This document shows positions 8,046 through 16,396 of a stretch of 50,904 nucleotides of DNA, piece by piece. Every line of letters starts with the position of its first letter. Position 1 is the first letter of the stretch. A program made the position numbers and the translations under genes. The notes beneath the pieces were generated by a model. The model had not been told where the DNA came from. It saw only the letters and a list, made by a program, of their open reading frames with translations, and searched no databases. The stretch covers positions 1,124 through 52,027 of the forward strand of contig JAENYU010000029.1 of assembly GCA_016841625.1 (NCBI GenBank). The letters are read 5' to 3'. Source of the DNA: Methanobacteriota archaeon. Lineage in GTDB: Archaea > Halobacteriota > Methanosarcinia > Methanosarcinales > Methanosarcinaceae.

Positions 8046-9072
8046 CCTTCTGATGCACTGTTAGTTAATATTTTTTGCCTCCGGCCGGAAACATTTCAAG
8101 ATCGAAAATTTCCAGAGAGTGAACCATTAAAATAAGCAGTATTTCAAAAATATATCTACGGATACGACAGAATCGACTTCGTATCGAAGCGGTTTTTTTC
8201 CGAACAAAAGCAGTTCATCAGGAAACTGCGGCTCGGAGATACCCGATCTTTTGGAAACAGTTATCGAGGAATACCACGATTTCAGGATGGCAGTAAGCCC
8301 CCCGAAGTATTCGCAGACCATTCGCAGACCATTCCCGAAGGATAGAAAACTTTGCTTCAAAACTGGAAACCCACATTCAATCCAATGTAATGGAAGGGGT
8401 AGAGAAGCTCAGAAGCATGCTACAAGGTTGCGGCAGATCCGGAGAATCCTGTTCTGAGAATATTCTGCCTGAAAGCGGCAGAGGGGAAGGACCGAAGCAT
8501 CAGGAAAGGGCAGGTTCCTGTTTCCTGTCCGGCTGATAAATCCCCGGATCAAAAGCTGCTTCCCGCCGGAATTCAGGATTCACCTCAAGCTTATTTTTAT
8601 TTTTAATGATAGCAAATAAAAATAGGAACTTATATAAAGGAAAGTACTGAACATCATTACACACGGAAAAAATTTCGTGCGAACAGAAAAAATTTCACGG
8701 ATTCAGAAATTTTCGGTATGAGTAAGGGTCTTCAGGGATCGCATTCAAGGGAACCGGAATCTGTACAGGAATATTTCTTAGGAATATTTATTTATACTCC
8801 GGGACGCATTTTTCGCGGATGCACTTCCCTCCTCGGGGAAGCAGGAGTTAAATAATACGGGTTCAGAGTAGAATAACACAGGTTCAGAGTAGAAAACCTT
8901 AGTAAAATCTACCCTTTTCAGCTTCTCCGGTACCCGGGGTTCAACAAATGAAAATTATTTATATACATGGGTCAATTAAAGAGAGAATAATTATTAAAAA
9001 CACCAGTTACCCCATCAGGAAAGCAATCTGAAAATCTTTTGCTGTTTATGCTGTTCCCAAGGGAGGAAAGCG
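8046..9072. other. 1-kb spacer with possible decayed coding DNA
   Basis: No intact gene is convincing. On the minus strand, 8127-8360 encodes up to 77 aa with a protein-like C-terminal half (PDELLLFGKKPLRYEVDSV). On the plus strand, two frames join if an exact 11-bp tandem duplication (8311-8321 and 8322-8332) is removed. Either may be a remnant. From 8580 the DNA is AT-rich and promoter-like. GGTTCAGAGTAGAA recurs near 8860 and 8880. A TATA-like TTATTTATATA near 8957-8967 probably serves the GTPase operon. Confidence 0.45.
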
Positions 9073-9714
9073 ATGAGTATGATAAAACGATTTAGGTTAA
9101 GCTTTTCAAGAATGTTTGACAAATTGTTCAAGAAAAAGGGTGCATGCATAGGAATTTACGGCCCCCCCAATGCCGGCAAAACAACCCTTAGCAACCGAAT
9201 TCTCCGGGACTGGGTAGGAAATGAAGAAACCATGGGTTCGGTATCCCACATCGCACACGAAACAAGGCACGCAAAACGCCGTAATGAGGTCGCCATTGAA
9301 TCTAACGGGCACACTATCAGCCTCGATATCGTGGACACCCCCGGGCTTGCGACAAAAATAGATTTCCATGACTTCATGGAACAGGGGATGAGCGATTCCG
9401 AATCGAAGAAAAGGTCCAAGGAAGCAACGGAAGGTGTGATCGAAGCTGTAAAGTGGCTCGAAGACCTGGACGGCGTAATCCTTGTCATGGACTCCACGGA
9501 AAACCCGTACACACAGGTCAACGTCACGGTAATCGGAAATATGGAAGCCAGGAACCTTCCGCTCCTTATCGTTGCAAACAAGGTAGACCTTCCGGAAGCT
9601 GACCCCGGAGTCATAAAGGAAGCCTTCCCCCAGCACCCCATGGTACCGATTTCAGCACTTGACGGGGTCGGAATGGACTCGTTTTACGAAGCTCTGGCAA
9701 AACAGTTCGGGTGA
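9073..9714 (+). CDS. Era-like GTP-binding protein
   Basis: A 213-aa TRAFAC-class GTPase with all switch motifs: G1 GPPNAGKT (30-37), G3 DTPG (88-91), G4 NKVD (169-172) and G5 SAL (194-196). The first 22 residues are basic and Phe-rich (FRLSFSRMFDKLFKKK), possibly contacting RNA or membrane. There is no KH domain, so it is not a true Era. GGGAGG lies 7 nt before the ATG. It overlaps the DUF2073 gene by 4 nt, and a third gene follows, so the three proteins probably act together. The role is unknown; ribosome or RNP assembly is only a guess from the superfamily. Confidence 0.88.
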   Translation: MSMIKRFRLSFSRMFDKLFKKKGACIGIYGPPNAGKTTLSNRILRDWVGNEETMGSVSHIAHETRHAKRRNEVAIESNGHTISLDIVDTPGLATKIDFHDFMEQGMSDSESKKRSKEATEGVIEAVKWLEDLDGVILVMDSTENPYTQVNVTVIGNMEARNLPLLIVANKVDLPEADPGVIKEAFPQHPMVPISALDGVGMDSFYEALAKQFG

Positions 9715-10079
9715 TAGATATGCAGGGAATTCAAATGGACCTTATATCCGAAGTCAAGATCTCACAAATGGCTTCGATGGAAAAAGTCCGCTACATCATC
9801 GACGAAGTAAGGAAAGGAAAAATCCTGGTACTCGAAAAAGGCTTAAATCCGATGGAGGAAGCAAAACTCATCGAAATGACAATGTCTGCTATCCAGCCGG
9901 ATGAGTTTTCAGGCATCGAGATGCAGAGCTATCCTTCAAGCGGGGACTCCTCTATCTTTGGTAAGATCTTCAAAAAACAGGGAAATAAAAGGCTTACAGT
10001 GATAGGCCCTGCAAACCAGCTCAAGACCCTCAAAAAGGACCGGAATCTGATCAGTGCACTTGTCTCTGCAAGTAAATAA
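9711..10079 (+). CDS. DUF2073 family protein
   Basis: A 122-aa archaeal protein of unknown function. The sequence around MEKVRYIIDEVRKGKILVLE and LNPMEEAKLIEMTM is typical of DUF2073, an archaea-only family. The start is GTG at 9711, overlapping the GTPase stop (4 nt), so it is translationally coupled. The C-terminal third (KRLTVIGPANQLKTLKKD) looks like a small alpha/beta element with a basic face. Partnership with the Era-like GTPase is inferred from the coupling. Confidence 0.85.
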   Translation: MIDMQGIQMDLISEVKISQMASMEKVRYIIDEVRKGKILVLEKGLNPMEEAKLIEMTMSAIQPDEFSGIEMQSYPSSGDSSIFGKIFKKQGNKRLTVIGPANQLKTLKKDRNLISALVSASK

Positions 10080-10093
10080 ATGAAGTGGAAGCA

Positions 10094-10609
10094 ATGTGTG
10101 CCCATAAGAGCCAAGATTTGGAACTAAGAATATCCCCTTCCCAATCCCTCGGATCCTTTGAAATGGGCAGGAATGATGTTGATGTGACATGTACCTACGG
10201 TAAAATCGCCGTATGGTTCGGGAGAACGATTCCCGATTACATCATCGCGCAGGTACTCATAGGAATCTCGAAAGTGGACCCGTCAACAGTTCACGAGTTT
10301 GAGCTTATCTGTGATTTTGAGGAGATCACGGAGTACGAAAGCAAAGGATACACCCTGGTCTCCTACGGGAAAACTGCAGGTGGGTATAGGGTAAATTACA
10401 GCATCCCTTTTTCCAACAAAAAAGCCCTTTTCCACCTATCCAAATTCATCCTTGAACAGCTCCGGAGGGGAGACGTGCATAAAGACTTCTACTGGAACGG
10501 AAACGACTCTGATATTCAGCGGCTGTACCAGGAACTGAGGTCCATTATCGATAAATGGGAACTGAAAGCTATCAATTATAAGGAAGGAAAAGAAGTTACG
10601 TCAAATTAA
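10094..10609 (+). CDS. uncharacterised protein, third gene of the GTPase operon
   Basis: About 171 aa, not recognised. ATG 10094 is preferred; an in-frame GTG at 10085 is possible, and the gene follows the DUF2073 stop by 5-14 bp. It has no signal peptide or membrane segment. The middle (GKIAVWFGRTIPDYIIAQVL, then alternating strand-like segments) suggests an alpha/beta domain, and the C-terminus is helical and charged. It contains only two cysteines (MCAH and LICDF), so a metal site is unlikely. The operon position suggests a partner of the Era-like GTPase. Confidence 0.75.
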   Translation: MCAHKSQDLELRISPSQSLGSFEMGRNDVDVTCTYGKIAVWFGRTIPDYIIAQVLIGISKVDPSTVHEFELICDFEEITEYESKGYTLVSYGKTAGGYRVNYSIPFSNKKALFHLSKFILEQLRRGDVHKDFYWNGNDSDIQRLYQELRSIIDKWELKAINYKEGKEVTSN

Positions 10610-10910
10610 CCGGTTCAATAAGCGGTTACCTGCAGTCAGGCCCGACCTGTCGCCGGATTTTAAAAGCACGTTGTTTTGAAAGTACATACATAGCTTACGA
10701 AACTTTTATAACTTACAACCCTTTTAGGTTTATAATTAACAACTCTTTCAGGGGTTTAACGGTAGATAAATTCCCTACCATAATAGTGCTTTATAGACTT
10801 TTGCAGAACGTTAATTATTTGAAGGAAACCGTGAAATCAAGCGCGAACTAATCAAAGAGATATTTACAATTTAGTCGGGACTTTACCCAACATTTTTTTG
10901 GAGAAATCAT

Positions 10911-11525
10911 ATGACAGACTGTCAGGTTACAGACTGCGAAGACGTAATATTATCGATGAGACTGATAGCGGATCAGCTAAATGACGTGATTAACAAGCTT
11001 GATAATGAAGACATTCAGGGAATGCTTCAGAAGATCCTTGATGCAGAGCGGATCTTTCTGATGGGCGCCGGCAGGTCAGGGCTTGTTGCCAAGGCATTTG
11101 CTATGCGCCTCATGCACCTCGGGTTTACCGTATATGTGGTTGGAGAAACCACAACCCCTGCTGTCCAGGAAAAAGATGTCGCAATTGCCATTTCAGGCTC
11201 CGGAGAGACCCGTTCCATCGCCAACCTTGGGAAGATCGTTAAGGACATAGGTTCCACCCTGATAACGGTCACCTCCAAAAAGGAGTCAACCCTTGGAAGG
11301 ATCTCTGATATAGCTGTGGTCCTCCCTAGCAAAACCAAAAACGACCTTGATGCCGGAGGCTACCTTGAGAGTAACATGCGAGGAGACTACAAGAACCTCC
11401 CGCCTCTCGGAACGGCTTTTGAGATTACCTCGCTTGTATTCCTGGACTCGATAATCGCTCAGCTGATTACGCTTACCGGAGCATCCGAAGCCGATCTCAA
11501 GTCCAGGCACACGAACATCGAATGA
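10911..11525 (+). CDS. hxlB: 6-phospho-3-hexuloisomerase (PHI)
   Basis: A 204-aa SIS-domain isomerase interconverting D-arabino-3-hexulose 6-phosphate and fructose 6-phosphate. In archaea it works with hexulose-6-phosphate synthase to make ribulose 5-phosphate for nucleotides, or to fix formaldehyde. The SIS motif FLMGAGRSGLVAKAFAMRL and the phosphate-binding ISGSGETRS are clear, and the 204-aa length fits PHI proteins. The synthase, often fused to Fae in Methanosarcina, is not in this window. The spacer before it (10610-10910) is AT-rich, with a short inverted repeat GGTAG/CTACC near 10762-10780 and no gene. Confidence 0.92.
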   Translation: MTDCQVTDCEDVILSMRLIADQLNDVINKLDNEDIQGMLQKILDAERIFLMGAGRSGLVAKAFAMRLMHLGFTVYVVGETTTPAVQEKDVAIAISGSGETRSIANLGKIVKDIGSTLITVTSKKESTLGRISDIAVVLPSKTKNDLDAGGYLESNMRGDYKNLPPLGTAFEITSLVFLDSIIAQLITLTGASEADLKSRHTNIE

Positions 11526-11620
11526 AATCCTGAAATCGGGCAATCCCCGGAATACCCATATTCCGGGGAGCATTTCACCGAAATCGGCCCTGGAAGGGAT
11601 TGGAGCAAGAGGGTTTTAAC

Positions 11621-12733
11621 ATGAAGGACATGAAGTTTTCAGAGAATGTATTCAGGATAGACACATCGGGAATCAGGAAGATCTTCGAAGCCGCCGGCTC
11701 GGATGCCATAAACCTCGGGCTCGGGCAGCCGGACTTCGACACCCCGGCGCATATCAAAGAAGCGGCAATTAAAGCCATAGACGAAGGTTTTACCGGTTAC
11801 ACCGTGGGCCCGGGAATTCCGGAACTCAGGGAAGCCCTGAGCAGGAAATTCGAAGAGGAAAACGGGTTTTCCGTCTCCCCCCAGGAAATTATTGTCACCT
11901 CAGGAGCGTCGGAAGGCCTTAGTATTGCCCTTGCCGCCCTCCTTAGCCCCGGGGACGAGGTACTGATCTCGAATCCCGGTTTTGTTTCCTACAACGCCCT
12001 GGTCGAAATCCTGAATGGCAAGGCAGTAAGCGTGCCCCTCTCGGAAGACCTCACCATGAAACCCGAAAGCGTGCTCGAGAAGATCACCCCGAAGACCAAG
12101 GCCCTTATGCTGAATTCCCCTTCGAACCCCACCGGAGCCGTGGCGAGCAAGGCCGACATCAAAGCCCTTGCCGAAATTGCCGACGACCACGACATCACCA
12201 TCATCTCCGATGAGGTCTACGAGTACTTCATCTACGAAGGGGAGCATGTAAGCCCTGCCAGCTACTCGGACAACGTCATCACCGTAAACGCCACCTCCAA
12301 GAGCTATGCCATGACCGGCTGGAGGCTTGGCTACGTGGCAGCCAGAAAGGAGTACACGGACCAGATGCTCAAAGTGCACCAGTACATCCAGGCCTGTGCC
12401 AACTCGATAGCCCAGAAAGCCGCCTATGCCGCCGTTACCGGCCCGAAAGACTCGGTAAACACCATGCGTGAAGAGTTCAGGAAGCGCAGGAACGTGCTGG
12501 TAAAAGGCCTCAATGACCTTGGAATGGAATGCCCACTCCCAAAAGGGGCTTTCTACGCCTTCCCGAAGGTTTCCGATTCTGCGGAAGTTGCCTCCAGATT
12601 TATCTCGAACGGCGTGGTAGTCGTCCCGGGAACGGCTTTTGGCAGCGGAGGCGACGGACACATAAGGCTTTCTTATGCAGCTTCCATGGAGAATATAGAA
12701 AAGGCACTTGGAATCATGGAAAAAGTGCTTTAA
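11621..12733 (+). CDS. class I/II PLP-dependent aminotransferase (aspartate aminotransferase-like)
   Basis: A fold-type I aminotransferase of about 370 aa. Visible features are LGLGQPDFDTP near the N-terminus, GASEGL in the cofactor phosphate-binding loop, NSPSNPTGAV with the conserved Asn and Pro, SDEVYEYF with the Asp that pairs with the pyridine nitrogen, and the Schiff-base lysine in SKSYAMTGWRLGY (about residue 227). The C-terminal HIRLSYA carries the carboxylate-binding Arg. Archaeal members use aspartate, aromatic amino acids or alanine; the specificity is not readable. ATG 11621 with GAGGG just upstream is preferred to TTG 11600. A 17-bp duplication spans the stop codon. Confidence 0.9.
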   Translation: MKDMKFSENVFRIDTSGIRKIFEAAGSDAINLGLGQPDFDTPAHIKEAAIKAIDEGFTGYTVGPGIPELREALSRKFEEENGFSVSPQEIIVTSGASEGLSIALAALLSPGDEVLISNPGFVSYNALVEILNGKAVSVPLSEDLTMKPESVLEKITPKTKALMLNSPSNPTGAVASKADIKALAEIADDHDITIISDEVYEYFIYEGEHVSPASYSDNVITVNATSKSYAMTGWRLGYVAARKEYTDQMLKVHQYIQACANSIAQKAAYAAVTGPKDSVNTMREEFRKRRNVLVKGLNDLGMECPLPKGAFYAFPKVSDSAEVASRFISNGVVVVPGTAFGSGGDGHIRLSYAASMENIEKALGIMEKVL

Positions 12734-12820
12734 TGGAAAAAGCGCATTAAAAAATACCGAATAATCCCGGGACTAAGAAATCCGGAGACTGAATAACCCG
12801 GAGATTGAATAACCCGGAAA
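12703..12820. repeat. short direct repeats at aminotransferase 3' end
   Basis: An imperfect 17-bp duplication of the form ATGGAAAAAG(T/C)GC(T/A)TTA spans the stop codon (about 12716-12750). Shortly after, CCGGAGA(C/T)TGAATAAC occurs twice in tandem (16-bp period, about 12780-12815). The remaining spacer up to 12975 is AT-rich and contains the likely promoter of the next gene. Confidence 0.6.
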
Positions 12821-12975
12821 AAAGCGAGTGAATGATTTGAAGTTAAAAGAGGGCTGAAAAGTCCCTCCATCCGCTCCTTTCAACCTATTTTTTTAATTTA
12901 TTACATTTATTACATTTTTTTCTTTTACAGATTAGTTTTAAAAAAAGTTAAATCCAGATAACCCAATAATACACC

Positions 12976-13437
12976 ATGAAAAGCAGCGAACTCTTTGCTG
13001 TTTTTACGGCAGCTGTTCTCGTAGTTATCATTTTATGGAACGCCATTCATATCGACACTTTTTCGGGACTGGATGAAAACGAGGCAGCCCTGGACCTGAA
13101 CGTCAGTGCTTCCCGGGCAATTCAAACAGTTGTCAACGACTCTAATGCTTCAGCGTACATCTCGGAGAACTTCAGGGTTCCTGAATGGAGGGTTGTCCGG
13201 ACCACCCTCATCCGCCACAGCACATACGACCTGAACGGGACTGCTGTCCAGGAAGGAGAAGATGTCTGGAAAATAGAGCTCATGGAAAGGAACTGCGCCT
13301 GCGCAGGGGTGAACAGCCTCTACGTAATCGAAGGCTACGTGTCCGCCGAAACGGGGGAACTTCTGGATGTATCCACAAAAATCACCTCGGAAAGCGGCTA
13401 TGAAAAAGCGACCTGCTCTTCAACGGCATGCCATTAA
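12976..13437 (+). CDS. membrane-anchored exported protein with paired cysteines
   Basis: A 153-aa protein, not recognised. It has an N-terminal hydrophobic segment (about residues 7-24, LFAVFTAAVLVVIILWNA) and then a hydrophilic domain expected outside the cell. That domain has an NCACAG motif (about 110-115) and a C-terminal ATCSSTACH, so four cysteines may form disulfides. It overlaps the thioredoxin-CcdA fusion gene by 38 nt in another frame, which indicates translational coupling and suggests it is a substrate or partner of that redox protein. Function otherwise unknown. Confidence 0.8.
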   Translation: MKSSELFAVFTAAVLVVIILWNAIHIDTFSGLDENEAALDLNVSASRAIQTVVNDSNASAYISENFRVPEWRVVRTTLIRHSTYDLNGTAVQEGEDVWKIELMERNCACAGVNSLYVIEGYVSAETGELLDVSTKITSESGYEKATCSSTACH

Positions 13438-14557
13438 CACGAAAACAGGGCTGAAAATATGCCTATTTTTACTGTTCAGCCTTCTGTTCTTTAGCCCTGC
13501 GCCTGTTTCTGCTGCCGGAAACTTGACCGTTTCAGTTGAGTATTTCTACGAAGACGGCTGCCTGAAATGCCGACAGGCCCTGCCCGTAGTAAGCCAGGTT
13601 GTTGAGAGCTACCCTAACGTCAATTTTTCCATTTATGAAATAATGAGTTCCTATCCCCACATGAAAGAATACGGGATTACTACCGTTCCCGCAATCGTCG
13701 TCAACCGCAGTACGGCCATCACTTACCGGGACTACGAAGGAAACGAGACAATTCTCAAAGCCCTGTTAGAAGAAGCTATCGAAACCCCAGCTCTTCCGCC
13801 CCTCCCTGCAAGCGAGCCTTATGCAGGAGAAAGTTCAGCCTATAACGATGAAAACCTGGGAGGGCTGAACGGAGAGAAAATGAATCCTTTCTTCGTCCTT
13901 GTCGCAGGTATCCTTGCGGGTTTCAACCCCTGTCTCCTCGCTGTAATGGCTTTTCTGGCCACGATCACCATTTCCCAGCAGGGAGGAAAATGGGAGATGC
14001 TCAAGATCACAGCCGGCTTTTCGGCCGGAATCTTTGTCATGTACATGGTTGCCGGGATGAGCATCCTCGGCGCGGTCAGTTTCATCCCGAGAATCAGGGA
14101 GAATGTCGCGACTTTCCTGGTACTGCTGACAGGGATTATCGGGCTCTGGCACATCTACGATGCATACAGGCTTAAAGTACATGCAAAATCAACCTTCAGA
14201 ACCCCGAAGGCCCTGAATAATTTCATGGAAGGAATCGGGGAAAAGAACCTCCTGCTCCTTTCCTTCCTTGCCGGAGGGATGTTTTCCCTGGTCAAAGCCC
14301 CCTGTGTGGGAGCAATCTATCTCTCCATCCTGAACATGCTGGTCACGAAAACCGGAGTACTTGAAGGGGTTTTCTACCTTGCAATCTATAACCTTGGCCT
14401 GTTGCTCCCGGTAATTGGCCTGGGAGTACTGCTAACTGTCGGCATGAGTCCGGAAACCGTTACGGAATTCAGGGAAAAAAGGAGAGTAGAAATCAGGCTG
14501 ATGACAGGTTTTATCCTTATTGCCCTGGCCCTGCTACTGCATTTCAAAATGATCTGA
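13400..14557 (+). CDS. thioredoxin-like domain fused to CcdA/DsbD-type membrane thiol transporter
   Basis: A 385-aa fusion. Residues about 17-38 are a signal sequence (LKICLFLLFSLLFFSPAPVSA), followed by an exported thioredoxin-fold domain with CLKC at 54-57 and the cis-proline TTVPAI. From about residue 155 there are six hydrophobic segments of the CcdA type, with the paired conserved cysteines in GFNPCLLAV and KAPCVGAIYL. CcdA moves electrons from cytoplasmic thioredoxin across the membrane; here the outer acceptor is on the same chain. The start is placed at ATG 13400, since the open frame upstream adds only residues lacking signal features. It overlaps the preceding Cys-rich gene. Confidence 0.88.
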   Translation: MKKRPALQRHAINTKTGLKICLFLLFSLLFFSPAPVSAAGNLTVSVEYFYEDGCLKCRQALPVVSQVVESYPNVNFSIYEIMSSYPHMKEYGITTVPAIVVNRSTAITYRDYEGNETILKALLEEAIETPALPPLPASEPYAGESSAYNDENLGGLNGEKMNPFFVLVAGILAGFNPCLLAVMAFLATITISQQGGKWEMLKITAGFSAGIFVMYMVAGMSILGAVSFIPRIRENVATFLVLLTGIIGLWHIYDAYRLKVHAKSTFRTPKALNNFMEGIGEKNLLLLSFLAGGMFSLVKAPCVGAIYLSILNMLVTKTGVLEGVFYLAIYNLGLLLPVIGLGVLLTVGMSPETVTEFREKRRVEIRLMTGFILIALALLLHFKMI

Positions 14558-14718
14558 ATGTCAATGGTTATTTTCAATCTTGCCGCAAGGCAAAATCAAG
14601 AAAAAGTATCAGGAAAGTATCGGGAAAGGATAGAGGAAAATTAGAGAAAAAGGATTGGAAATAAGAATAGAGGAAAAAATTGGGAAAAAAGATTGGGACT
14701 AAGAATAAGAAAAAAGGA

Positions 14719-15732
14719 TCAGATATAAGATCCTTCTTCAGGCTCATCAGGCTCATCAGGCTCTGGAGATTGAAGGCGTTTTTCCTCAATCATTCCAACG
14801 AGTTTTTCGACTACCTCTTCAATCCCTTCCCCTGTCACGGAGGAGATGCTCATTTCGACTTCTTCAAGCTTCTGGAATTCCGGCCTGTCCATCTTATTCG
14901 AAACGATCAGCACGGGGAGATCGAAGTTTTCCTTAATCTCCTCGAGGAGATGCCTCTGGTCTTTGATCTCGTACCCGCAGCTTTCACTGGGGTCCATGAT
15001 GAACATGACAACCGCATCCAGGTAACTGATTGCAGTAATTGCCTGGCGTTCAATGTCGTTTCGCTCGGACATGGGCCTGTCCAGGAGACCGGGGGTGTCC
15101 ATGACCTGGTAGCGGACCATTTCCCGGGTGAAGTGCCCTATGCTGACCCCTTTTGTAGTGAAGGGGTAGGATGCGACTTCCGGGGTTGCTCCGGTAATTT
15201 TTGAAACGAAACTGGATTTTCCGACGTTCGGGTAGCCTGCAACCACGATTGTGGGCTCGTCCTGGACTTCAGGAAGTTTCCTCAGGAGGTTTCTTGCCTT
15301 GTTCAGGAAGAGGAGGTCCTTGTTAATGGAATTGATAATCGAAGCCAGCCTCCCGAAAGCTTCTTTCCTGACTAAGTCGGGGTGTTCGGCAGTCCTGATC
15401 TTCCCGACATAAGACCTGGCAAGCCCGTGGATCTTCTGGCTGGCCCATTCCACGGAACCCAGAGACATCCTGAGTTCGTCCACGCCTACCAGGACATCCG
15501 TAATTTCGTAATAGAAACGGGGAAGGTGTTCAAAACTCGGAAAGCGCCTGACAATATTTGCCAGGTTGTCGGAAAAAATGTTTGCTGCGGTTAGCAGCAT
15601 GGACTCGTTTGCACTGATCCGACTATCTCTTCCGTCGATGGTTTTACCGGACATCGCCCGGGAAGCCCTTTTGAAGGCTTTATTGATTAATTCCTCGGAA
15701 GTGGGAACGGTGTGAATTTTCTCGAATATCAT
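14719..15732 (-). CDS. NOG1-family GTP-binding protein
   Basis: A 337-aa OBG/NOG1-type GTPase. In eukaryotes NOG1 acts in 60S ribosome assembly; archaeal members are presumed to do the same for the large subunit. An N-terminal helical domain (1-160, ending in NKARNLLRKLPEV) precedes the G domain, with G1 GYPNVGKSS (about 166-174), G3 DTPGLL (about 212), G4 NKMD (about 277) and a late SSVTGEG. The C-terminal tail is acidic and repetitive (PEPDEPDEPEE), from a 9-bp repeat in the DNA. The 161-bp spacer downstream is purine-rich and separates it from the convergent CcdA gene. Confidence 0.92.
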   Translation of the reverse strand: MIFEKIHTVPTSEELINKAFKRASRAMSGKTIDGRDSRISANESMLLTAANIFSDNLANIVRRFPSFEHLPRFYYEITDVLVGVDELRMSLGSVEWASQKIHGLARSYVGKIRTAEHPDLVRKEAFGRLASIINSINKDLLFLNKARNLLRKLPEVQDEPTIVVAGYPNVGKSSFVSKITGATPEVASYPFTTKGVSIGHFTREMVRYQVMDTPGLLDRPMSERNDIERQAITAISYLDAVVMFIMDPSESCGYEIKDQRHLLEEIKENFDLPVLIVSNKMDRPEFQKLEEVEMSISSVTGEGIEEVVEKLVGMIEEKRLQSPEPDEPDEPEEGSYI

Positions 15733-15797
15733 ACTTTTCAGACTCTTTAATAGACGCTCATCTACTGGCTTCTCACAAAAAAACCCTTTTCAGGGCA

Positions 15798-15941
15798 TTC
15801 AAAGGCTCAACGGCTTAAAAGTTCAACAACTTAAAAGCTCAATAGCTTAAAGGCTCTATGACTTAAAAGCTCAATAACTTAAAGGCACTAAGGCTTAAAG
15901 GCTCTATGGCTTAAAAGCTCAATAACTTAAAGGCTCTCCGA
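15798..15941. repeat. 16-bp tandem repeat, nine copies
   Basis: Nine consecutive 16-bp units of consensus CTTAAA(A/G)GCTCAATAA fill 15798-15941, upstream of the NOG1-like gene. Units 4 and 7 are identical. The period is not a multiple of three, so the array is non-coding. The core CTTAAAAGCTC also occurs twice at about 6187-6212. Confidence 0.88.
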
Positions 15942-16180
15942 CTGAATACTACTTAGCTGCCCTGACCCCGGTAAAATTTCCTCAGGACGGTTTTTTCCGG
16001 GCTTTTACGTGTGCCGGATAAAATTGCCCGAAAAACCATACATAAAGATTAGACTGTTATTTGCCGTAACATCAGAAAGCTCAGGCAGAAGACCCGGGCA
16101 CAGGCTGCCAACATATTAACTATTTTCAATCCTCAATGACAAATCAATGAACATTTAACGACATTATCGCTAGTTTTTAA

Positions 16181-16276
16181 ATATTTGTAATTGCAAATTA
16201 AAACAATAAACTGCAGATGTAGCCTGCAAATCTATTGAAAATTCAAGTAACCGGACTCTTTTTATATTTGTAATTG
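16181..16276. promoter_or_regulatory. repeated 13-mer upstream of HTH-CBS gene, possible operator
   Basis: ATATTTGTAATTG occurs at 16181-16193 and 16264-16276, 83 bp apart. The first copy sits in a partial dyad (ATTTG, 6 nt, CAAAT). The second overlaps a TATA-like TTTATATTTG about 130 bp before the HTH-CBS start. Autoregulation by the encoded DNA-binding protein is a guess from position. Confidence 0.35.
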
Positions 16277-16396
16277 TAATTTGTAGTAGGAATTTATAAT
16301 AATTAATTATGGCAAATATACATGTGGCAATTATTACCGGTGTATATAGCGCTATACATCAACAGAATACATGTATATGAAATTGATGGTGGTTGC

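Noticed and set aside
9073-9714. True Era GTPase
   Set aside because: No KH domain follows the G domain, and the protein ends at 213 aa.
11900-12661. 253-aa minus-strand open frame opposite the aminotransferase
   Set aside because: Shadow of a gene with all PLP motifs; Gly/Val/His-rich as expected from its codons.
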